Source of the DNA: Liolophura sinensis
Lineage: Eukaryota > Mollusca > Polyplacophora > Chitonida > Chitonidae
Assembly (NCBI RefSeq): GCF_032854445.1
Contig: NC_088300.1
Coordinates: 49,841,682 to 49,905,681 of the forward strand
Direction of reading: 5' to 3'
Length of the DNA stretch: 64,000 nucleotides
Part shown: positions 36,153-48,100 of the stretch, piece after piece
Position numbering within the stretch: the stretch's first letter is position 1
How the letters are laid out: each line of letters starts with the position of its first letter
Notes under the pieces: model-generated
The model's input: only the letters and a program-made list of their open reading frames with translations
What the model was told of the DNA's origin: nothing
Databases searched by the model: none
Made by a program: the position numbers and the translations under genes

Positions 36153-39100
36153 CTGAAACACAAGTTGCATGTTGATAAGACAACATTTTGCTTGTCACAG
36201 TACATATGAGTCATATATTTGTGATCAGGCGTAGCTTCAGTGTCATCCAACCATAACACTGACAAACCTAACAGTCGTATAAGTGACAAATTCTCGGAGT
36301 TAAAGGTGGCGAAAGCATAAAATTTACATAAAGGTCAGATCAAAAAGCGTGAAAAGTTAGATGTAAATATGGTTTTCAATATTTCTACTTTAAAGAAAAA
36401 AATATACTGGAAAATAATTTTTGCATGGTGGGTATTTATGACCACCTCTTGTTCTATATTGTCACAAATGAGGATGAAACATGTTTAATAAACATATTTG
36501 CACTAGAATTTCGTCTTTTCAGCTAACAAAAGTGTTCAACCTTGATTTAGACCAAACTTTGATAGAGAATAGCCGGTATCAATGAATGATAATTGTTCTT
36601 TTCAGTTGAAAAATCGGGCAAATCTAAATAAACTAAGAGACGAACAGGCAAAGACGACAGCTGATTTATTAGTCTTATTAACTAATTAACTGATATATTA
36701 ATTTCGTCGCTAATTATCCCACAAAATCAAACATGTGATTGCACTAAAGGTCGTACCAATAGCTTGCTGCACTTCTCCAGTATGATTTATCAAATGGTAA
36801 AGTTTAAACATAAAATTTCTTTACTCTCACTGGCCTGATACCATCTCCAAGAATTGGCCAGTAGCTGATGTTACCTGGAGTCCGAGTGTAGAAAGTAGTC
36901 CTCGTTGAGATTCACCTTGAGATCGATATAGGCTTGTGTTGCCTCCAACATTGTCTCTAGTTTACTCCGAAGGTCAGTGAAGGATGGCCTGTCGATAGGA
37001 TGCGGATGCCAGCAAGCCAACATTAACTGGTATCTGATGAATGGAAAAAGTTACATTGTACAAATATGTATAGCACAGATCAACGAAGATATTGTACAAA
37101 TACGGACTGGTATCTGGCATACGTCAATACAGACACTGCATGAGTCTGAGAGATAAATAAATACACTGTACATGTATTAAGTAACAGTCGTTGTCTTATC
37201 AGATGCCACGTAAAAACTGATTGATTGCATGTCAAATACTCGTTTGATAAAGTTTGTGGTACACCGATTGATATATATGATACACCATAAGCAAATATCT
37301 ATGGCCCTTACTAAATAAAATACAAAATCAATCAGTATATAGTTTATTCTACATGTGCATTATATGAAGGCATACGTCAGCTGGTATTTGCCGGCGGTGA
37401 ACAAAAATGTAGTTTTTCTAAATTGACTCATGCCACTGGCGATCTGTCTTCTGTCTTCTATGTTTTCATATTATAAAACATTCTTGCCAGTTTACTTCAG
37501 TTAGGGTTTTATTCTGATTGATAATCAGAGTTGGGTCAGAACATGCAGAGATGATAAATGCAATTTATTTGACGTATCTGGTTCAGTCAAACTCCAAATA
37601 CTGTTTTATTGTCACATTTAACATACAATAATATTAAAACAATGCAACCAGCCCACCACTAGAGTCCTGGCTTGTGCAGGAATACAATATCAGACACTCA
37701 TAATCTGCAGTTCAAATCTATCCCAACTGCACGTATTTTGTAATGTTTGCATATATTTAATATGTAAAGAAAATGTATGAAACCGAGCATAGAGCATAAA
37801 ACATGCAATCAGTATTCTGAAAAAAAAAAACAACAACAAAAATAAAGCACAAAGGATTGGGAAACCAGTTTTGATTTAAAATAAATTTAAAAGAACTAAA
37901 AAAAGGAAGAAAATTTCCGAATGCATGAACATTGATAGCATTAAATCAATTAAACTATACTTACACTTCCAAGCTGCAGTTACTAGGTCTTTCCATCCTG
38001 TAGCCATCTTTTAACAACCGGAAGAGGTCTTTGTCTGGGATACCGGGATAAGGGAAGCCACCTAGCGTCACTATTTCCCATAAAACCACAGCGAAAGACC
38101 ACCTGTGTGCGTAGATCACAAATCACTTTCAGGATGCACGATTTAATCAAATGTTTTACCACGGTTACCCAAGAGCTAGAATGAGCCGAAAATGATGAAG
38201 TTTAAACTTGCAAGGCTGGGCACCGACCTGCGTCCGTTCCGCCTGGAATGTTTTCTTTGTTTATTGTTTTATATTTTAGTGTCAATTATTAAGTATTTCC
38301 ATAAGCTTTATCAAATTAACAGAATGTGTTTGAGAAACTATAGTAGAGCATTCTGAACAGAAATTAGTTTGTATCTCAAGCTTAGAAAATAAAGATCAGA
38401 TTCCACTTTAAAGTGAGTTATGCCAATTGAAAATTTACAAAAGGTGATCAAATTAATAACATTAATTAATAAATATTAGAAAGAATAAGTTTCGTTTCTC
38501 ACACGTCGCTTTTAGTTGTAAATACGTGCTCAAACAAGGTCTCAATAGGCATCCATTTATAGGGTATTTTTCGGGTGGAATCACATATGTACACGTTATT
38601 CTGGTAGACGTCTCGTGTAAGCCCGAAGTCAGATATTTTGATGGACTTATCAGCGCAGACGAGTACATTTCTGGCGGCCAGGTCACGGTGTACAAATCGC
38701 TGTTTGGCGATATACTCCTGAAAAACACAGAAGACAAAATATTTAACGGGAAATGAAGACCTGAAAAACGACAACTCACTTCAGTGGGATCTACCGTTAA
38801 AAAACACAAAAGACAAAATATTTCACTCTCAACGACGTCCTGTAACTATTTCACTGGGATGAACTGAAACACAGAAAAATATTAGTACTACTGAAAATAA
38901 CAGAAGACACTACAATTCATTAAGAATGTAATCGTCAAAAATAGTGAAGACAATGCTGGCTTCATTTTTGTTAGGCCAGCAGCAACTGCTCTAAAGAGGA
39001 GGTCCAGTTAAGAGATTGGTTGTCCAAAACTTGACCTATCAACCGAACGAATGACTTCAAAAACTGCTGGGTAGCAGCTAAAACAGAGCTGGAATGTGCT

Positions 39101-42100
39101 ACAAATATAGAGAGAAGACAAAATAGTACTGGCGATATGCTCCTTAAAACAAGGACGGTAAATAGTTCACTGAGAATATACTCCCCAAAAACAGAGGTAA
39201 TCTATTCCAGCTCACACTGTTTTATCGGAAAGGCAACCGGTTGCAGGAATAAATACGAACATTCCGTTTTTTTTCACAGTTGGTCAAAAACATGTGCGGA
39301 TGTCACATTTTTTTCCCCGAGCCATTCCGAGATGGCAGGTATAATAAAATAATGTTTCAAAGATTCAGATAAATAAGGTTATGTAGGGAACGAAAAGACA
39401 CAAGAATTGTATCGTTGTAAGGGTACCACTATCAGACAGCGTCCAGATCCGGATGGAATATTCCGGCTTCCAAAAGCGAGTCAGTCCAAGTAAATGTAGA
39501 ATCCACAGTTAAGATGAATTTCTCTGTCTACGGATGATAGTCCGATAAGTGGTTTATTCCCCAACTGCCTGTGAATGTGTAACTTCTCAGGGCGGATGGG
39601 TAGACAATAGCGTCCGTGATGCCGAGCTGTCCTTGGAAATATAAAGTCACTTTCAGAGAAACTGGGATGAAATGCACCGAATGGCACAAAGAGACAATGA
39701 GACAAGCTCCAAAACGACGTCTCCAAAAATATCAAGTGGTGAAACACAAGCTCAGAAAGTTCTCTGTACAGAAAATGGAGTATTAATGACGAATGTCGAA
39801 TGGCGTCAAAGCCGATATCTCCAAACCCAGCAAAATCCTTCACCATGAATGACAGTAAATATGACTGCTCTCAAATGGACTTGAGCAAATAGCTGCTCAC
39901 AAGTGGGCTTGAATGAATGACTGCACAAAAGTGGACTTGAATGAATGACTCCGTCGCTCATATTTATAGACTAACGTAAATAATTTCTGCATGGTTTGAT
40001 CGTAAACATGTTTACAACACCGTTACCTGTTTCCAACATGTGCACCTTATTTACAATAAAACAGATCTCAAAAACACCGAAGCCTCAAGAACACAGGGTT
40101 CGCAACGTCACCCCCCCCCCCTCTCAAGAAAAGATAAGTGTACACAAGTACGCTGATCTTTACAATAACTAAATATAACACATATATACAATAATGACAA
40201 AATAATAACTTATCAAAAGCTGACTAACAGCTATCCGACTACACAAACTTCACAAATTTTTTAAGCAACTGAGCTGATAGAACAGCAACATCGCTGGGTA
40301 CAAACCTGCGGTAAAAACCACACACTCCAAGCACTCTAAGAATGTCTTTCTTACCTGTAGGTACTGGTAAATCCAGTATGGGTTGGACTTTAGCAGAACG
40401 AGGGACTACCTGTCTACCGCCAACCTCATGACCAAGGTATGTCACTTATCCTTTGGCAAATTCTGTCTTCTTGAGATTAATCACTAAACTTAATGTGGAC
40501 AATCTAGAGAATATTTTCTCCAGATGTTTACAATGGTCTTCCCACATGTCACTTACACTAAGAATGTTAAGTACGTATGATGAGGGAAGTCCTGCCCTTC
40601 TACAATCTTATTGGCTAACCTCTGAAAAATCACCGCACTATTTTTCATGTCAATCGGTGTGACACAAAACTGATAAAATTCCGAAGGAGTAGTAAAGGCA
40701 GATATCTCCTTAGCCTTATCTTTTAATGGTACCTGCTAGCAACCCATAAGAAGATCAAACTTGGCATTTCCTACAGTATCAATACAATCCTCAATACGGC
40801 AATTAGGATAAGAATCCGTCTTGGTTACAGCATTGACCTTTCTGTAATCCACACATAGGCGTATAGAACCATTGGGTTTAGGGATAACTTCAATTGGTGA
40901 ACACCAGTCACTCTGGCTGGGGTCTATAATCCCATTGTCTAACATGTACTGTATTTCCTGGTTAACAAGATTTAACTTGGTAGGGTTAATTCTGTAAGGG
41001 TGCTGTCTGATAGGCCCCTCCTACATCTACATCTTGTACTGCAGCATTAGTATAACCTGGTAATACTAACATATCTTTGGATAAGTCTCGAGCAACTTAC
41101 AAATATCCTGTCTCTGACTTTCAGAAAGATGACTTTACACTTCATCTAAATTGCTCAATACACCTGAGTTATCCAACTAAGGGTATAAAAAATCAACTTG
41201 AACACTTCCTGGCTCTTTGGGTTCAGTACATATAGTAGACAACTCACCACTCTCCTCTACATGATTTACTTGCGTCACGGGAATTGTACTTCTTGAGTAT
41301 AATAATGTGATACTCTTGCAGTTTATCTACGATCAGATGTGCTAATAATGTAGTTAACATCGTTGACTTTCTTTACCACCTGATATGGTCCACTAAACTT
41401 GGCCTTAACAGGTTCCTGGGGTAGGGGCAACAAACCCAGAATCTGATCTCTAGGAGAAAAACTTCTTGGCCATAGCCGTCTTGTCGTAGTATAGTTTCAT
41501 TTTCTCCTGAGAGGTCTTCAAATTAGAATGGAGTATCTCCCAGGCCGAAACCGGGAAATACATTCAAATAAATTCCCTTCTGTTTCTTGGTACAAGATAC
41601 GCTCCTTCATCAAAGCTAAAGGACCTCTAACCTCATGACCATACACCAACTCCAATGAACTAAACCCAGTGGACTCATTAGGAGTGTCCCTAGTGGCAAA
41701 CAATACAAATGGAATCCCTTTTCCCAATATTCAGGATAATCCATACAATACGCTCGTAGAGCACATTTCATGGTTTGGTGGTACCTTTCCAAAGCCACTT
41801 GGGATTCAGAGTAATAAGCTGTGGATTTAAGCTGCTTAGTCCCCAACTGATAAACAATTAACCTGATATAAGCCTGATATAAAATATGACGCCTGATCAG
41901 ATTATATTTCCGTAGTTAAACCATATCTGCTGAAAAACTGTAACAGACTATTAACTATCTGAGGAGTACTCATCTGTTTCAATGGCATAGATTAGGAAAA
42001 TCTAGTAGCTGTATCCATAATAGTCAAAAGATACTTGTATTCTGACTTAGTTCTAGGTAATGGACCAACGCAAGTACCTTGCTAAAAGGTTCACCAAAAG

Positions 42101-45100
42101 CAGGAATGGAAATTAATGGTACAGGTCACAAAATGCTGGGGTTTTCCTAAAAGTTAACAGGTGTGAAATGTCTCACAGAAATTAACCACATCCTTGTGAA
42201 TCTTAGGCCAGTAAAACTGGCGAGTGATTTTACTTTCTGTCTTTCTAATGCCTAAATGTCCATCTACTGGAATCTCATGAGCTATCATAAGTACTTCCTG
42301 TCTATAACTTACAGGTAAGACAACTTTATTAAAAATTACCCAGTCATCGTTCGGTGATACATGAGGAGGTCTATACTTTCTTCTCAACGGCTCATCCTCC
42401 ATGTAATAGCCAACAGGTACCTCAGCTATTTCCTCCACAGATAAAGCAGACTTATTTAACTCCCTTAATTCGGGATATGACTGTTGTTGTTTATCCCCAT
42501 CAGATCGCGACAACACAGGTCTGTCGTGTACACCATCGATATCATGAAAGAACGCTTCAGCCAAATTAATATTACCCATTGAATCCCCATTGGTATTGTC
42601 TTCTCTGTTCCTAGCTCTTTTCTGTGATCTGGTAACCACAAAAGAGGGAAATATACCAGGAAACTCCTCCTGTAGGTCTTCTATATTTCCGTCCAAAACT
42701 GGAACATTATTGACACGAGGAGACACCTTAACTTTATCTCCTGCTAAGTCATTACCCACCAAAAAGGAAATACCTTCCAAAGGCAAAGTATTAACAACCA
42801 CTACAGTTACTAAACCAGTAACCAAATCAGACGTAATATCCAGTAATGGAATAGACATAAACTTTCCATTAATACCCTGGATCAAACATGACTGATAGCC
42901 TTATCAGAATGTGCAGGAATCACATGTGCCAACGAAGACTGACTGGCCCCAGTATCCCTAAGTATACGAGCAGGGGAGGTAACTCCATTACCGGTAACCA
43001 CACCATCCGGCACGAATTCCCAGTATGTCTCTGGAATCTGCCATACCTCCTTAACTTGTGGTTTAATGATTGGGCCAACACTACGTATCTCTGCCTGTGA
43101 CCTCACTGGTTTACAACTAAAGTTAACAAAAGCTACTGACTTTCCCTCCTCTTTCCTCCTCACTACTGGGCACGTGGATAACAGATGTCCCGTGACTTCA
43201 GAATAGCAATGAGAAGGTGGACTTACATCTTGAGGTTTGGAATGGTAGGCCTAGGCCGTCTTGTCAGAAGAAAAACTCACATTTGACTTATGCTTCTCAC
43301 CGGTCTGCATGTCAGTGCTAAAATTATAAAAAGTCTTCTTATCAGAATGCCAGTTCTTCTTAAATTCAGGTTGAAATTTTTACCCATTAGTCTTGTGATT
43401 TAACTCGTATTTATCAGTCAAACTGGCTGCAGTTTTAACGTCCTTGACCTTTTGTTCACCTAAATAAACGTCGTTAGGAACACTATGCTCTTAAATTCTT
43501 CCAAGAGAACAACGTCCCTTAAATCCTCAAAAGAATGATCTATCTTCAGAGCCCTGTACCACCTATCAAACAGCGTTTCTTTACCCCTGGCAAACTCCAC
43601 GTAAGTTTCAGCAGCTGTTTCCTTAACTATCTGAACTTCTGTCAATAGGCTTCTGGCACAAGCTCATAAACAGACAAGACCATAGCCTTAACTGTGTTGA
43701 AATCTGAAGATTGGTTTCTGAAAAGCAGAATAGACCTCTGCGGCTTTACCTTCAAATATACTCTTATACTCTTCAAACTATATTCAAATAACAGCCACTT
43801 TCTCAAGGGACAGAAAAAACCTTTATACATCCTTATCATTAAATTCGGGCACTAATCGAATGTTCCGAGCCATGTCAAATCCTTGATGACTACGACTAAC
43901 AGCTTCACTATACGGGTGTTTATCTCTTCAGGGATAATTAATTCATTGTGTGACATCAGGGTGTTTGTTTTTATTTACTCAGTAGAGTTATCGCCCTTTA
44001 AAATCTGCGCAACCACTACGTGGCGATGCAATATAGGTCAAACGGCCTCTTTCCAAAATTCATGCAAGCCGTTCAGTTCGACAAAAAATTAGTTTGTAAG
44101 AAATTCTGTTGTTGAGCAGCATTGGAATGTTTTTTTCGCATTTAAAGGTGGCTTGGTGGTTAGATTAATTGTTGCTCTCTTCGTTAGTTCTCACTGTTTT
44201 TTGTATTTGGTAGATTTGGAAACGGGTAACGGCTATCCCGTACTCATGACTTCCCATTAGCGCTGCAAACCTCCGCCGTACCCGGCACAGGTGAGTTTCA
44301 AAACACTAATCCTGTTGATATAACGTCTTTAATGTTTCCTTCGCCTGATCACCTGCTCGAAAAAATTTGGCGCAGCGCGTACATCGAACTTGGTTTGTTG
44401 CTAAAAGGCGACTGAGAGCTGTGGGACATGTTAGAGTCTACATCGGTGCAGGTTAATAGTAACAGAGTACTCTAAATGAAACCCCGCTCACTCATGTCAA
44501 AACTTGACTCTATTGAAGCCTGGACTCAGCCTTTTTAATATTTGCTAGCGTTTACTTGTCCAAATTTCCCCATATAATCGAGGAAATTCTTAAATACATG
44601 CACACTGTTGGGATGGCAGCTAGTCGGTATAGTGGGGAAGCTTTTAGGCTGTATGATGAGCAGTTCAGAATCTGTCAGGCAAGACATCCGAATAATTCGT
44701 GGGCTACTGTCAATGCAGAACTCAGGCTAATCTTTATGATCCCGTCTCAAACTAAGGTTATGCATGTAGCTACTTCACAGCCTCATATAAAATATATAAA
44801 TAGAAATGGGAAGAATAGCTGGCCCATTTATGGTTCCACAGATTAGCACCCTTCGAATTTCCTCCCTTGACCTTGATGAAAAGAAAGAACCCCGGTAAAT
44901 TTGGGATTATCCATCACTTGTTATATCCACAGGGCGATTCAGTCAAGGATTTTATAGATCCTAATCTCTGCTTTGTGTATTACACACAGATCCACAGGGC
45001 GATTCAGTCAAGGATTTTATAGATTCTAAACTCTGCTCTGTGTATTACACACAGATCCACAGGGCGATTCAGTCAAGGATTTTATAGATCCTAAACTCTA

Positions 45101-48100
45101 CTCTGTGTATTACACACAGATCCACAGGGCGATTCAGTCAAGGATTTTATAGATCCTAATCTCTGCTTTGTGTATTACACACAGATCCACAGGGCGATTC
45201 AGTCAAGGATTTTATAGATCCTAAACTCTTTTTTGTGTATTACACACAGATCCACTGGGCGATTCAGTCAAGGATTTTATAGATCCTAAACTCCGCTCTG
45301 TGTATTACACACAGATCCACAGGGCGATTCAGTCAAGGATATTATAGATCCTAAACTCTACTCTGTGTATTACACACAGATCCACAGGGCGATTCAGTCA
45401 AGGATATTATAGATCCTAAACTCTTTTTTGTGTATTACACACAGATCCACAGGGCGATTCAGTCAAGGATTTTATAGATTCTAAACTCTGCTCTGTGTAT
45501 TACACACAGATCCACAGGGCGATTCAGTCAAGGATATTATAGATCCTAAACTCTACTCTGTGTATTACACACAGATCCACAGGGCGATTCAGTCAAGGAT
45601 ATTATAGATCCTAAACTCTGCTTTGTGTATTACACACAGATCCACAGGGCGATTCAGTCAAGGATTTTATAGATCCTAAACTCTACTCTGTGTATTACAC
45701 ACAGATCCACAGGGCGATTCAGTCAACGATTTTATAGATCCTAAACTCTGCTTTGTGTATTACACACAGATCCACAGGGCGATTCAGTCAAGGATTTTAT
45801 AGATCCTAAACTCTACTCTGTGTATTACACACAGATCCACAGGGCGATTCAGTCAACGATTTTATAGATCCTAAACTCTGCTTTGTGTATTACACACAGA
45901 TCCACAGGGCGATTCAGTCAAGGATTTTATAGATCCTAAACTCTTTTTTGTGTATTACACACAGATCCACTGGGCGATTCAGTCAAGGATTTTATAGATC
46001 CTAAACTCTACTCTGTGTATTACACACAGATCCACAGGGCGATTCAGTCAAGGATTTTATAGATCCTAAACTCTGCTTTGTGTATTACACACAGATCCAC
46101 AGGGCGATTCAGTCAAGGATTTTATAGATCCTAAACTCTTTTTTGTGTATTACACACAGATCCACAGGGCTATTCAGTCAAGGATTTTATAGATCCTAAA
46201 CTCTACTCTGTGTAGTACGCAAACTGTCGTGGACATAATCCAAGAGCTTGCACTTGGTTGTATGTTGGTTAAGGCAGATGATGAGTCAGCCTTTCGCCTG
46301 TTACCAGTTTCCCCTGGCGATTTTGATGAGCTTGGTATCAAGCTTAATGAGTTTTACTATTTTGATAAATGCATGCTGATAAGATGCTACATTTCTTGCT
46401 CAATTTTTGAACAATTTTCGTCGTTTTTGGAATGGAATATTGACCAGGGACATCCTACGGGGTACAAGATTCATTACATTGACGATTTTTTATTTGGAGA
46501 TAAGGCTCTTTCAGAATGTGAGCATTTGTTAGACGCATTTTTAACTGAATGCGAAAAACTCGGTGTGCCCATTGCTAAGGAAAAGACAATTGTTTAGGAG
46601 AAACAAATTTCTCGTTGTTTGTGGCTCACATATCGCTGCAAAAACTTGCGCCCAATACATCATCCACTTATTTATCAGCTCTGCCTTACCGGCATAAAAG
46701 CAGGACAGACACAACTGAAAATTTCATTGTCCGGAAATGCTCGAAGGCATGAGTAAGCGTAGTCAATCTGAAGACGCGCGTGCTCCAATTACACTTGATA
46801 TTTTGAGTAACCTCCCCGACGCTTTAGACCATATGTGTTTGTCAGAATATGAATCTATGCTTTTTAAGGCAGCCTTCATTTTGTCATTTTTCTCTTTTCT
46901 CAGGGTCGGCGAACTTCCATACACGACCGCAGCTGATGCAAACCGCCCACTAAACAGGGGGACATCCAGGTTTTACATGGATCACAAGGCAGTTATCTCC
47001 AAGTCGATATTCGTTTTTCTAAAATTGACCAACGTGGGCAATCAGTGGTGCTACATATTAAGAATTTAGCAGACTCACATTTATGCCATGTGAAAGCAAT
47101 TGTGAATTACTCCACACAGCGCCCTTCTGATGGTGAGAATTTTTTTCTGTCATTTGAATAGTGCTCCTTTGAGAGAGTACCAGTTTTCTATTGTATTGGG
47201 TAAGGCCATTCGTTTTTTAGGCATTCCGTCAGTTCAGTTTAAATCCCTTTCTTTTCGAATTGGAGCGTGTACCACAGCTTGTATGAATGGGGTATCCCCT
47301 GATGTCGTGCAGACATGGGGCAGGTGGAGATCTGATGTATACAAAAGCTACATCATTTCTTTACCTTATTGAATGCTAATTCCATTTTGTGTATGTGTAA
47401 CCAGTGACTGTGACGTAGAGCATATAAATATCATTCCAGAAATATGCATTTATGGGGATTCGATCGTACACTGGGCCCATAAACAGGCCTTGAGAGAAAA
47501 ACGAACACACCTAGACCTTGAAAGGCATGGGGGTCACATCACATGGCATGGGGTGCGCGGAATGTGATGCGAGTCTTCACAGGATAGCGTCCAGCGGGAC
47601 TTATCCACTGATGTCAAACCGGACATACTAGTTATCCATTTGCCATCGAACAATTTAACAAATACACCGTGCAGAGATTTATATCACGATATTACTGCAA
47701 GTCTGACTTATATTAAATTACTTCTTATTACTTTTATATTAAATGCATGATTATCTGGGTGGACATTCTGCCAGGGTTGAACTGGCATGGAGCCCAGTAT
47801 GTGCGAGCGGTGGATCGATCCCGTAGACGGGTAAACAAGGCGGCAGCGGCGTGTATCCGGAATATTGGTGGCCAGTTGATCCTTAGACGTAGTGCAGCCC
47901 GTATATCTCGTGGGTTTCAAGCGGACATAGGTCTCGATTGGTGGCTGGATCTCTGTGGGCATTGTCTCGTACTTTGAATACAGCTCTAACACATGTGTAC
48001 AGTGTATATAGTGTATGGATTTGACAACGCCTATGTGTTCCGTAGGGAGCGGTTGTCTTCCTTGTGGTGTTCCCAAGGGAGCGATAAAAAAACATTACCG

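Noticed and set aside
44928-46218. CRISPR-like appearance of regular 65-bp repeats
   Set aside because: Units are contiguous with no unique spacers, and the setting is an animal intron; this is a tandem array from retroelement sequence.
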